A DNA stretch of 40,795 bases from an uncultured Verrucomicrobiales bacterium (GCA_938082635.1 CALLLI010000052.1:1-40795), one strand, 5' to 3'; shown: positions 23,601-31,565, counted from the first letter of the stretch. Notes: generated from the sequence alone by a model not told the origin. Numbers and translations are program-made.

Positions 23601-24900
23601 CTACAACGCCAGTGATAGTGAGGTGGATATCAGTGGCTGGTGGCTGTCCGATGATGCGAACGAGCCGCAGAAATTCTCGATTCCTGCTGGAACTACTCTC
23701 CCTGCCGGAGGCTACATCGTCTTACGTCAGGACAATGACAACGATCCTTTGAACAACGCAGATCTTCCTGCGGAGTTCTTTGGAAACGCCTTTGGCCTGA
23801 GCTCGACAGGTGATAGTGCATATGTCTTCTCTGCTACCGCTGCGGGTGAACTCACGGGCTATCAGGATGGTTTCAGTTTCGGTGATGCGATTGTTGGGGC
23901 GACGGTGGGACGCTTTATCAATACAGATAAGGCAATCCATGATGTGATCCAATCACAGCCAAGCCTAGGTGCTGCCAATGCCGGGCCCGCGATTGGACCG
24001 GTGGTTGTTACGGAGATCATGTATGCGCCTGTGACAGGCACCGGGGAGTACGTCGAGCTTCAGAACGTGAGTGCTGAGGATGTGCCACTGTTTGCAGCCA
24101 ATGGCACGTGGAGATTGGCTGGCATTGACTTTGCTTTCCCTGCGGAAACTACGCTGGGTGCCGGGGAGATCGTCCTTGTCGTGGGTTCGGACCCTACTGC
24201 ATTCCGGGCGGCCTTTGGGGTGGCGGACAGTGTGCGTGTCTTTGGTCCCTTCGCAGGTCGGTTAGACAACGATGGCGAGTCGCTTCGTCTTCAGCGTCCG
24301 TTTCTTACGTCCGATGAGAGCGGCAATCCCGATACCCGTTTCTACACGGTAGAGGAAGTGGACTATGATATTCAGTCACCATGGCCTGCTGATGCTGTGA
24401 ATGGCGGAGTCTCCATCGAGCGTCTTGAGCTGAACACGTATGCCGATCAGTCGACTAACTGGCAGTCCGTTAGTGGGGGCACTCCTGGTGTTTACGCAGC
24501 TTCCGAGCCTGGCGAAGATTTGACGGCTTGGTTGGCCATTGCCTTCACCGAAGCTGAGCAGGCGGACGCTTCGGTTTCAGGGCTAGAAGCCGATCCCGAT
24601 TCTGACGGGTTCAACAACTTCGCGGAGTACGCTTTCGGAACGGATCCAAAGGCGGCAAGTTCAGTCTATTTGGAAGTCGGTCGGGCAGCCAACGTTGCGA
24701 CCGTTAGCTACCTGCGTAGGGCAGGCGCTGATGCGCGTTATATCCTCGAAGCTTCTGCAGACCTCAAAGCCTGGTCTGAGGTAGGTGGACTAGAATCCGC
24801 CGCTTCAGAAGGAGCGATGTTAGAGCGAGTTACGGTAAGTGACGCTCAAGCTATCGGTCAGGGGGCTCGCTTTCTTAGATTGCGTGTGACTGCGAAGTAG
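20665..24900 (+). CDS. Giant secreted CotH-kinase / lamin-tail-domain protein
   Basis: A 1411-residue protein with a signal peptide (LPLHLTFFAGLLLSAQAQ). The parts in order are: lamin-tail domain 1 (about 22-145, SDIIEIHNAGTETVSLDGY); chitobiase-like beta strands (175-255); and a CotH kinase-like domain (about 270-650) with AGMRSRGSSTSGNAKRSL, DYFGVYAFMEKI, GGYVVKVDR and YSPIWDFDRTMG. Next come a second chitobiase-like strand set (SPQEAWYTMDGTDPRALGG), lamin-tail domains 2-4 (about 788-945, 958-1100 and 1112-1275) and an EADPDSDGFNNFAEYAFGTDP calcium-type linker. The end is a strand module (YILEASADLKAWSEV...FLRLRVTAK). CotH phosphorylates spore-coat protein in Bacillus; in PVC bacteria these are surface or secreted proteins of unknown substrate. 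It has its own divergent upstream region of about 150 bases. Confidence 0.9.
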   Translation: MRYLLPLHLTFFAGLLLSAQAQLTISEVVAIAVADERGDEPEEYQDEDGDVSDIIEIHNAGTETVSLDGYTLTDRENNLKKWSFSSNQKIEAGEYLLVYASGKNKTGLFVSTPHTNFTLNRHGEYLALVDPEGEVIDSFDPLPKMFDQISYGHEGYMKHPTLGEANSSTLGLPSTGVKFETKSQTFTDPITVELSASNLPEGAYIGYTTSRAVPEDSLFTPPKRYEGPITIESTTQIRARVFEDGKLPSEVETETYIKVTDELKGWSSDLPVMILDNDGERLPTKTRFVPSSWMILEPQATAEGGEKRTGIAQEAAMHTRAGMRSRGSSTSGNAKRSLAIESWFDDANWADKDITPLGLPADSDWVLSGRMVFDRALMRNPFMYEMFRQMGGWAPRTRFVEVYMNLDGDDLEESDYFGVYAFMEKIKISDDRVQIEEADAGDDGGYVVKVDRTSGAGGDKSFSAGGDTFVWVEPQGSAVTNQQNSGLRGYMQDAIDAMTGDDPENPKTGYRAYIDTGSWIDEYLARTLTRDPDGLRLSTYLYQPINGKLFYSPIWDFDRTMGCDSDTRARDPKAWVSYFATQGMWKNLLGSGVNRKGGEAKMPEFWQEWIDRYHELRRTVWREENMHGIIDSMAAEIREAQARNFERWTGTRPPGDRSGVEFNGGDDTWEGEVVHLKGWLSARVDWMDAQFVTQPSIENSGIVASGESVIVRNGGTLFSPQEAWYTMDGTDPRALGGEVSPAAIMAGKSIAPTESMNIIMRAKRDDQWSGPIKAAIVVDGELATSENLLISEIMYHPRDGQMSEEALGFFHEDLFEFIELANVSDKAVSLKDVAFTDGISYSFQEADQQMLAPGERLVVVSDDQAFAARYGADTPIAGEFVGQLSNSGEKLTLKQGETLLHEFAYNDRAPWPETPDQYGFSLALSSAKTGTDLSDPGQWTVDTSTRGGSPGTAGDTPPAIVVNEILSNSGTEDSDAIELYNASDSEVDISGWWLSDDANEPQKFSIPAGTTLPAGGYIVLRQDNDNDPLNNADLPAEFFGNAFGLSSTGDSAYVFSATAAGELTGYQDGFSFGDAIVGATVGRFINTDKAIHDVIQSQPSLGAANAGPAIGPVVVTEIMYAPVTGTGEYVELQNVSAEDVPLFAANGTWRLAGIDFAFPAETTLGAGEIVLVVGSDPTAFRAAFGVADSVRVFGPFAGRLDNDGESLRLQRPFLTSDESGNPDTRFYTVEEVDYDIQSPWPADAVNGGVSIERLELNTYADQSTNWQSVSGGTPGVYAASEPGEDLTAWLAIAFTEAEQADASVSGLEADPDSDGFNNFAEYAFGTDPKAASSVYLEVGRAANVATVSYLRRAGADARYILEASADLKAWSEVGGLESAASEGAMLERVTVSDAQAIGQGARFLRLRVTAK

Positions 24901-25855
24901 AAAGAAGTAAGCAAATTCTAAGGTAACGAAGGTGTCAGTAGCCAGATCAATGACAGGCGAGCTCAGGGTGATGCCTTTGCTCCCATCTCCGAGCGTGAAA
25001 TCCTCGTAAGCAGCGTCGAGGTCGGGTGCCATAAAGATTTGTACCACCTTCGGCAGAGGGCGGTCCGACGAGCGTCGGGACGCCTAACTCCCAAGTTGTT
25101 GCGCTCGGGGAACCGTTTGTCTGGGTTGTTCAGCCGAGAACCTCTCCTTCGAAGTCTTTGTCAATATAGGCGTAGGCTGCTGCGCGTCCGATGCGGTAGA
25201 AGGCGGTGCCTTCGGTGATTGCAACGGTAGCGGCCGTGTTGCTGCCCTCCGTGGCTGCAGGGACCTCCGTTTGAACGGCCGTCCTCGAGATTGGCGCTGG
25301 AGAGAACACTGAAGAATTGGCCTGGCTGTGAGGTCCAGGTGATACTGGCATGGTCCGCTTCTGGCCGTGAGATGTCTGTGATGTTGACTGCGGCAGGTGG
25401 AGTCGCTCCGACGCCAGCGATCCCGGCTTGATACAAATCAGCGACGCCAGTGCTGCTAAGAGCAAAGTTCTAGACGGGAACATCATCGATCCTCCCATCA
25501 AAGACGCGGCTGCCTTCGCAGCAGTTGCCGTAACCGATGAACCATGGTCGGGATGGGCCCGTGATAGGCCCCATCCGAGCTCTTTCACTTCAGGCCGTCT
25601 CTACTCCATCTGAAGATCCTATTGTAATTTGGGTTGCTGTCTGCGCTGATCCAGGCTGACAACGTGACGCTTCTAGCACCGAAAAGCTGAGGGATCGAAG
25701 GCCTCAACGATACAATAATCTTCCCTGTCTTGCCGCGCCACCCATTCAGATCTTCTGTCCATTCCAGGCTGACGTCGGGATTCTGAAAGACTGCATCCTG
25801 GGTGCCAGCGCTATCTGCGATCGATTACCCATGCTAAGGCTGTTTTCTCTCAGGC
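24901..25855 (-). pseudogene. Decayed secreted protein: LamG domain, strand module and a further C-terminal domain
   Basis: On the minus strand, reading down from 25855, recognisable protein text switches between frames. It starts DSAGTQDAVFQNPDVSLEW, then SVTLSAWISADSNPNYNRIF, a typical LamG/concanavalin-like start. A frame change leads to GSRVFDGRIDDVPV, then a TAG (25470-25472) where LamG domains have Trp (DDVxVWNFAL), then NFALSSTGVADLYQAG. Next comes a strand module (ITDISRPEADHASITWTSQ), a frame change near 25270, and EVPAATEGSNTAAT...FYRIGRA. A TGA (25130-25132) is likely also an old Trp, followed by TTQTNGSPSATTWELG, a frame change near 25020 and ITLSSPVIDLATDTFVTLEF. The text stops against the CotH gene end, so the 3' end is lost. 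At least two nonsense and three frame lesions are visible. Confidence 0.8.
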
Positions 25856-25960
25856 ATTAGCTAGACCTTAGCCGAAAACTCATTTTTTTGAAGAATTAGA
25901 TAGCTCTCTGTTAGTCTTTAGTAAGCGTAACCCGTTGACTTTTAGAACATTACCACAAAC

Positions 25961-25975
25961 AGTGATCCGATCACT
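25961..25975. repeat. 15-bp perfect palindrome ahead of the transposase remnant
   Basis: AGTGATC-C-GATCACT has seven-base perfect arms around one base. It lies just before the first recognisable transposase codons (about 25966-25999) and after a TTGACT. It might be a transposase operator or part of the old element end; neither is shown. The stretch 25856-25960 otherwise holds no gene that I can see. Confidence 0.35.
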
Positions 25976-26316
25976 CTGCTCGGCAAGAACTGCTTTTTGA
26001 GGCGGAACTCTCGTCAGAACTCAACAGTTTCGTTAACCAGTCCATTGAAATCACCTATCAATTCCCGGAGCTTGTTTCTGAAGTTGATCGAGATCTCGAT
26101 ATCCACGGCCTGAAGAAGAAGGCCATACGTGAGGCTGATCGGCGCTACTTTGAGCAGCTTAACCCAACTTTCGACGCCATGACCGATCTGCCGGATCCGG
26201 ACACCTGCCCGCTTGATCTTGAGGGCGGACGGCCTCGAATGCCTGCCATCATCGTTTATGTGATCTTGTTATTGCGTGGTTGGATTGGTGGCCTAAAGAG
26301 CACTGAGTTCCGTCTA

Positions 26317-26482
26317 TACCAAGCGCCGTCACTAATTTCCAGCCCAATACTAACGTAGTCGCGTTGACTGGTTGGTGGTGGTGACTTTTAGTCGCCACAG
26401 TATCGAACCCAAGCATTCCTCGGTGACTAAAAGTCACAGCCACTGGATCTCAACGAATAGAAATTTATGATGGCGCTTGGTA
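26317..26482. mobile_element. 166-bp MITE-like element with TA target duplication, inside the transposase gene
   Basis: The terminal inverted repeats are 26317-26341 and 26458-26482 (25 bp, four mismatches); the outer 11 bases TACCAAGCGCC are perfect. The element is flanked by TA (26315-26316) and TA (26483-26484). Deleting it with one TA joins TTC CGT C to TA ATT CTC and restores FRL-ILKES in frame, so the insertion is recent relative to family divergence. It has no coding capacity. TA duplications point to mobilisation by an IS630/Tc1-mariner-type transposase. Confidence 0.85.
26375..26443. repeat. Inner inverted repeat of the MITE
   Basis: The arms are 26375-26393 and 26425-26443, 19 bp with two mismatches, each containing GTGACTTTTAGTC or its complement. 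The right arm also lies in its own palindrome GTGACTAAAAGTCAC (26423-26437). Together with the terminal repeats, the element can fold into a long interrupted hairpin. Confidence 0.75.
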
Positions 26483-27749
26483 TAATTCTCAAAGAATCTA
26501 TCACATTGCATCGCTTCTTCGAAACACATCAGTTCCAGGTTCCTGGAGCGAGCACCGTGGCAGACAATGTGAATGCTGTTAGAGAATCCACTTTGCATCT
26601 GATTCTGCGGTCTCAGTTGGGGCATGCAAAAGCGACGAAGTTAGATACGTTCGAAGAAGTCGTGATCGACAGCACTTCGGTGAGTGCTAACAGCAAGTAT
26701 CCTACAGATTCTAACTTGTTAGCCGCTTTGGAAATGCGAATGACAGGACTCTTTGATCGCCTGAAAAATTTGAAGTTAGGATTTCCTAATTGGGCAAAGC
26801 AAGTGCTAGCCATCCGTTTCCGTGAGATTGCGGAAGATATCGAATTCCAAGCCAAGTGTATAGGCATGATGTCAGGGTAATAGAACGTGAAGACTCAGCG
26901 CAAGGTTCTCTATGCCAAGATCTACACAAGCGTTGACGGTTTCGTAAGAGTTTTCGGGCCCATTCTGGCGACAGCGAGCAAGACCGTGGCTAAAGCCTCG
27001 TTGCCCCCAAGCAAGGCGCAAGCCGTAGCAAAGTTGATCGAACAAAGCCAGAAGGACCTTGATTCTATCGAGCGAATCAGTTCTTACAGCCGCAAACGCG
27101 TCTTTCGCGATCAAATGGCTGCGGCCAGTGAGAAAGTGATATCAATCAGCGGCGAAGACACCGCCATCATTAAGAAAGGCGGATGGGAAACCGAGTCAGG
27201 CTACAAACCACAGCTTGCCTTTAGCGGCAAAGGATTGGCCACGGCACAGTGTCTTCCTAGAGGCAATGCCGCTGATTCTGGCCAACTGTCAAACGTTCTC
27301 GAAGCCAACGAGCAGAACACGGGCGTCATTCCTAAAGACATCAGCCTTGATGACGGCTACACGAATCGCAAAGTGAGAGAGGGATATATGGAAAAGCACA
27401 AAGGCAGAGTAGAAGTCTTCAGCTTCGCCGGCGCTAAAGGGCGCTTTGCCATTGACCAAAAAACTTACGAAAACGACGCTTAACGCAAAGCACGAAACAA
27501 TCGGAGTGCGGTCGAGTCGTGCATCTTCACGCTGAAGTTCAATCACGGATATGAAGATGTGATGCGGCGAGGACTGGAAGCCGGGCGGCACGAGAAACTA
27601 ACGAAATTGCTATCGTATAACATCCGCCGCATAGTATGGCTTAGCAAAGAGAAGGCTCGCGGCAAACGGAATGAAGAGCTGAAGAAGAAAGCTGCGTAAC
27701 GATCCAGAATAGGGGGAAGTTCACGGGAAAGCTGCGCCCAGCGCTCCTT

Positions 27750-28606
27750 AGGATGGCCGTTCACAGCGTCTACCTTCTTGGAGGGCGGCGTATCTAGCCC
27801 GTTCAAGTTTACGATCCCGAGTCGAAAGCTTGGTCGGACTTGAGGAAGCCGTCTATTGAAATGCACCACTTTCAAGCCGTGGCTTTCGAGGAGAAGATCT
27901 ATGTCATCGGTGCCCTAACAGGGCTGTATCTGGGTGAGACTCCGATCCCTAATATCTATATCTACGATCCGAGCAAGGATGAGTGGACGAAGAGTGCCGA
28001 GATTCCGGAAGAGCGCCGGCGCGGTTCTGCTGGGGGCTGTCGTTCATCAGGGCAAGATTTACCTAGTCTGCGAGATTCAGGATGACCACCGCTTTGGTTG
28101 GGTGAATTGGTTTGATGTGTATGAACCCAAGACGGGGACATGGACAAAGCTACCAGATGCGCCGAGGGCGCGTGATCATTTCTAGGTGGCGATGACCCAA
28201 GGAAAGCTGGTGGCAGCAGCCGGACGCCGATCAGGCTCTGATGGCAGTACCTTTGCTGCTGTGATCAAGGAGGTCGATGTCTACGACTTCGCGCAAGCCG
28301 CGTGGATCACGCTGGCATCACCACAAGGTGATGTGCCGACGCCACGGGCAGGCACGGCAAAGTCTGACATTCGGTCACGACTACTTTCTCATTGGAGGAG
28401 AGAGTGGTTCCAAGAAACTTGCTCACAGCGAGGTGGACGCGCTCGATCCTGTAAGAGGGTCGTGGCGCTCAATGCCGCCTCTTTCTGCTGGTCGGCATGC
28501 TTCCCAACCAGTGTTGTTTGAAGGGAATGTGTATCTTCCTGCGGGATCAATCACCCGTGGGGGAACAGAAACAGATTCACAAGAAGTCTGCAGACTTCAG
28601 TCGTAG
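27750..28606 (+). pseudogene. Kelch-repeat protein pseudogene
   Basis: Kelch beta-propeller text runs through all three plus-strand frames. Frame 3 gives SVYLLGGRRI, a TAG (27795), then VQVYDPESKAWSDL, EEKIYVIGALTG and IYIYDPSKDEWTK. A frame change near 28015 leads to GAVVHQGKIYLVC and FDVYEPKTGTWTKLPDAP, ended by TAG at 28183-28185. The same frame continues TQGKLVAAAGRRSG and VDVYDFAQAAW. A second frame change near 28360 leads to GHDYFLIGGESGSK, VDALDPVRGSWRSMPP, EGNVYLPAG and the natural-looking end at 28606. The alternation of 'Y-hydrophobic-GG' and 'YDP...W' every 45-50 residues is the Kelch pattern. The 5' part is gone, probably cut by the transposase insertion. Ordinary short reading frames here are pieces of this gene. 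Confidence 0.82.
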
Positions 28607-28615
28607 CGGTCCGAC

Positions 28616-30811
28616 CTATTTCGTGAAGCGGACGGTGCCGTCGAGCTTCTCGCCTTTCGAATTGAAGGCATCGTAGCGCTGCTGGCCATCTGACAGGCGA
28701 ACTCGGATCAGATGGTTCTGTTTGGTCGCAATGACAAGGTAGTCAAGCTTGGCCACTTTATCCCAAGGGATGTCTCGGAGATCCACTCCCCATGAGCCAT
28801 CGCCCATGTAGATAGTGCCGTCTGGGTGAATGGCATCTGCTTTGAGTGGCAAGGTGCGCTTGTAAAGATGGTGGTCGTTCTCGAAGGCCACATCGACGCC
28901 ATACTTATCGAAGAGGGGGACGAAGTGTTTGCGCACTTCCTGATCGTCATCTTTGACCAGAGTTCCGTAGGTGGGCCGGTGGTAACAGGCATACAGGTTA
29001 GGGACGTTCTGGCGCTCGTGCAGCGCTTTGTCTAACCACTCGACCTGGGATTCTGGCATTTGTGTGTGGGAGGAGTCGAGGCAGATGATGCTCATGTATT
29101 TCCCGAAGTCCAAAGCATAGTTCGATTTGCCTTCTGGCAGTGGGAATAGGCTGTAGAAGAACTTGGCATTCTCTTCAGGCTTATACTTGTCCCGCTCCTT
29201 TGCTTTCACGTCCTTGATCTCCTTGCTGCACTCATGGTTGCCGATGGCTAAGACCATGGGAATCATATAATCGTCTGTGGTCTCACACCAGTCACTCCAT
29301 GAGTCTAACCAATCGTACCACTTGTTCGCGTCTTTGCCGTTGGCATAAGCGAGATCACCGCCTAACAGGGCGAACAATGGATCATGATCGGACGCTTCGC
29401 GGTTCATGGCATCGAGGAGCGGGCGCTTGTGATACATGTCGCCACCCGTAACGAAGGTGAGGCTTTCGCCGCGCGTTGCTGGAGCGGTCTTGAAGAAGTA
29501 CTTTCGATTTTTGAGGCGACGAGAGTCGCCTGGACGGTGAATTTCAAAGGCATACCTACGGTCAGGTTGCAGGCCCTTGAGGACGACGCGGTGAATGACA
29601 TTGAAGGTGTCTGCAAAGGCAAGCCGCTCTGCGGTTGCCTTGCGATTGAGTGTCTGGCCACGCTCACCGTAGTGCAGGACGTGCTCTGGGGCGTTCTCGG
29701 CGAGGGCAGGCAAGGGTTTCGATTTGATCTCAGCCGTGGACCAGTTGTCTGCGGGATCTCCCAGGAAGAAATCCCAGTCAGCGTCTGCATCGATAAATTT
29801 GTTTTCCTTCTTGTCGACCTTGACCCAGAATTTGGGATCGAGTGTGAAATCGGAACTATCGGCGCCGCGGTTGTGGCCTTCAATGGCGATGAGATTCTTG
29901 CCTTCTTTGAGTAGTCGATTGAATTTCTTATCGATCTCAAAGACCTCCTCTTTGTCCGCATCGTGTGGAGTGACCTCTTTGGCCTCTTTGCCACGGCCCT
30001 CTTTGACGCCAACACGGTAGACTTCATTGCCGTTCAGATAGGCGATGAAGGCATCGTCATACCTGATACGTAGTTGCATGACGAATTTGTCTACTTGGAG
30101 AACCTTCTTCGCTTTCTTCTTCCTCTCCTCGGCTTCTTTCTTCTTCTGTTCGTCACTCTTGGCCTCTTCTGCCTTCTTCTCTTCCTCGGAAATGACCTTC
30201 TCCAGCACGAGAGAATCCTTGGCTAGTTCCTTCCCGTCTTTGCCAGAGGCTTTCCATTCGCCTTCGAGTTTCTTGTCTTTCAGGGAGGCACTGACATCCA
30301 CGGTGAGGGGAGCGTCTAGCACTTTAATCTCTGCGACGAAGTGGACGCTATTTCCGCTAACATAACCAGAATTAATTTCTTTCGGATCACCACCTTTCTG
30401 CGCGATAGTGCCGCCGAGTTTGTCTTCCTTGAACGTGAATTCGGCTTCGAACTCATATTCTTTGTCGCCGATCTTCGTCTTCGCAGCCCACTTTCCAGTG
30501 GGGTCCATTTCGGCGATGGTGGGAAGGTCCTTTACCTCAAACTCTTTGCGAATGTAGAGCCGGGTGTGCTTCCCCTCCATGTCGAGGATGGTCGCGTCGT
30601 CATTATCGCCGTAACCGAATCCGGCTTTAGCGCTCCACCAGCGTTTGCTAGGCACGGGAGCTTCCGATTTCTCGACCCATTGGATCGTCATGGTCGAGGT
30701 TGGATCGAGATGCCACGAACAGATGGGGCCATGGACATCTCCCACGTCTGCGATCAACGCTGTCGTGGTGAGAAGGGTGAAAGCAGCAAGAGGGCGGATG
30801 AATCGCTTCAT
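28616..30811 (-). CDS. Secreted metallophosphoesterase (purple acid phosphatase-like) with inserted beta domain and K/E-rich segment
   Basis: A 731-residue protein with a signal peptide (MKRFIRPLAAFTLLTTTALIA). An N-terminal FN3-like phosphatase strand set is followed by a jellyroll-like domain (WWSAKAGFGYGDNDDAT ... RIRYDDAFIAYLNGNEVYRVGV). That domain is interrupted at about 98-238 by a calycin-like beta block (FTFKEDKLGGTIAQK, GNSVHFVAEIKV, KKLEGEWKASG) and a Lys/Glu helix (about 203-238). The metallophosphoesterase domain carries VTGGDMYH (Asp458), LGGDLAY (Asp486), GNHE (524-527), YHRPTYG (610-616) and NDHHLYKR (645-652), all of the metal ligands expected. It probably removes phosphate from organic phosphate outside the cytoplasm. 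It ends next to the Kelch remnant and seems intact. Confidence 0.88.
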   Translation of the reverse strand: MKRFIRPLAAFTLLTTTALIADVGDVHGPICSWHLDPTSTMTIQWVEKSEAPVPSKRWWSAKAGFGYGDNDDATILDMEGKHTRLYIRKEFEVKDLPTIAEMDPTGKWAAKTKIGDKEYEFEAEFTFKEDKLGGTIAQKGGDPKEINSGYVSGNSVHFVAEIKVLDAPLTVDVSASLKDKKLEGEWKASGKDGKELAKDSLVLEKVISEEEKKAEEAKSDEQKKKEAEERKKKAKKVLQVDKFVMQLRIRYDDAFIAYLNGNEVYRVGVKEGRGKEAKEVTPHDADKEEVFEIDKKFNRLLKEGKNLIAIEGHNRGADSSDFTLDPKFWVKVDKKENKFIDADADWDFFLGDPADNWSTAEIKSKPLPALAENAPEHVLHYGERGQTLNRKATAERLAFADTFNVIHRVVLKGLQPDRRYAFEIHRPGDSRRLKNRKYFFKTAPATRGESLTFVTGGDMYHKRPLLDAMNREASDHDPLFALLGGDLAYANGKDANKWYDWLDSWSDWCETTDDYMIPMVLAIGNHECSKEIKDVKAKERDKYKPEENAKFFYSLFPLPEGKSNYALDFGKYMSIICLDSSHTQMPESQVEWLDKALHERQNVPNLYACYHRPTYGTLVKDDDQEVRKHFVPLFDKYGVDVAFENDHHLYKRTLPLKADAIHPDGTIYMGDGSWGVDLRDIPWDKVAKLDYLVIATKQNHLIRVRLSDGQQRYDAFNSKGEKLDGTVRFTK

Positions 30812-30911
30812 AGGGTTTTCGTGAATTTCAGAGACACCAGAGTCGTTTTGACACGCCTAGACCAAGGGGTAAGCCCCGACAAGACGAATCTAGGTTCGGG
30901 ATAGTAACGTC

Positions 30912-31565
30912 TCAAACGGGACTTTGGCCGCGTTCGCGGGCCAATTCTAGGAGGAAGTCTCGTCCGGCGATCTCGCCCAGGAGGCGCAGCTCGCTGCTAA
31001 GTGTGTCCCGGGCGGGAGGTCCTTGTAGGCAAGGGCGACCGCAGTGGGTATGGGAGGCGAAATCTGACGGGTTTGCAGCATTTCCAGCGACCGTCAGGCG
31101 AGGAGGCACGCCTGGGATCAGAGCGATGGGGTGCATCCAGCAGGACACCGGTTTGTAGGTCCAAGGAGCCTCGCCTCGGTCGTGCGCCAGCCGCTGCCAG
31201 GTGCAGCGGTGCTCGGCATCTAAGAACACGCAACGCGTCTGCGGAAAGTGTTTCGGGAAATCCAGGGCTCGTTCGTGGGTTATGGATGCGCGGGTGGCGG
31301 TCTGGGTGCGGCCGTTGGATTGCCGTTCAAAGAGGGTGGCTGCGGTGCCGACGATACCGTAGGGCGCAAGTTGGCCGATCAGGGGGGCTAACAACGCGAC
31401 TTCTTCTGAATCTAGGACCACGCCGTCGTGGCAGCAGGTCGCGCGACAGGTCGGCAGATCGCAAAGGGCGAGTGGCTGCGCGAAGGCGGTGTGGTTGATT
31501 CCTGCTTGACGCAAACTCGTTCGCAAGTCCGCCGCGAGGCCTTGGGCTAAGATAGGATGAGGCAT
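30912..31565 (-). CDS. Cys-cluster protein of the YkgJ/DUF3109 type
   Basis: A 217-residue cytosolic protein. An N-terminal cluster C-x4-C-x3-CC (Cys35, 40, 44, 45; LCDLPTCRATCC) is followed by CVFLDAEHRCTWQ, KPVSCWMHPI and HTHCGRPC. This spacing is that of YkgJ/DUF3109 proteins, which bind zinc or an Fe-S cluster and are often annotated as putative iron-sulfur oxidoreductases. The reaction is not known. It is divergent from the methyltransferase gene by 72 bases, a gap that contains the 22-bp tandem repeat. The composition is GC-rich compared with neighbours, which might mean different origin or just codon bias. Confidence 0.75.
   Translation of the reverse strand: MPHPILAQGLAADLRTSLRQAGINHTAFAQPLALCDLPTCRATCCHDGVVLDSEEVALLAPLIGQLAPYGIVGTAATLFERQSNGRTQTATRASITHERALDFPKHFPQTRCVFLDAEHRCTWQRLAHDRGEAPWTYKPVSCWMHPIALIPGVPPRLTVAGNAANPSDFASHTHCGRPCLQGPPARDTLSSELRLLGEIAGRDFLLELARERGQSPV

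Larger units (their letters stand above)
25966..27699 (+). pseudogene. DDE transposase pseudogene (IS4/IS5/ISNCY-like), disrupted by a MITE and stop codons
   Basis: One reading frame carries a whole transposase of about 520 codons once the MITE (26317-26482) is removed. The N-terminal part reads SSELNSFVNQSIEITYQFPE, RYFEQLNPTFDAM and AIIVYVILLLRGWIGGLKS. After the MITE come ESITLHRFFE and VPGASTVADNVNAV. The DDE residues are the first Asp in VVIDSTSVSAN, the second in ISLDDGYTNRK, and the Glu in NRSAVESCIF. The C-terminus is DVMRRGLEAGRHEKL...LLSYNIRRIVWL. Lesions are the MITE with an in-frame TAG (26356), TAA-TAG at 26878-26883 and TAA at 27481-27483. The last stop sits where related transposases usually have Tyr or another residue before R-K-A-R-N. 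No clear start codon or terminal repeats were found, so the element borders are unknown. Confidence 0.82.

Noticed and set aside
25130..25588. A secreted 152-residue protein with an apparent signal sequence (FPSRTLLLAALASLICIKPG)
   Set aside because: The apparent signal is an out-of-frame reading of the LamG end; the other frame gives recognisable LamG text.
26467..26880. A free-standing 137-residue protein starting MMALG
   Set aside because: Its first residues come from the MITE end; the remainder is the middle of the transposase.
26887..27483. A free-standing 198-residue protein
   Set aside because: It is in the same frame as the parts before and after it and carries the second Asp of the transposase, so it is one piece of the pseudogene.
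29384..29914. 176-codon plus-strand frame inside the same phosphoesterase gene
   Set aside because: Its antisense position over the conserved phosphoesterase domain explains the open frame.
30865..30880. GGGG-TAAG-CCCC hairpin upstream of the phosphoesterase
   Set aside because: A four-base stem with no T-run is too weak to call a terminator or switch.
30341..30904. 187-codon open frame on the plus strand opposite the metallophosphoesterase
   Set aside because: It mirrors the reverse strand of a convincing coding gene, has no family features and no ribosome-binding site.
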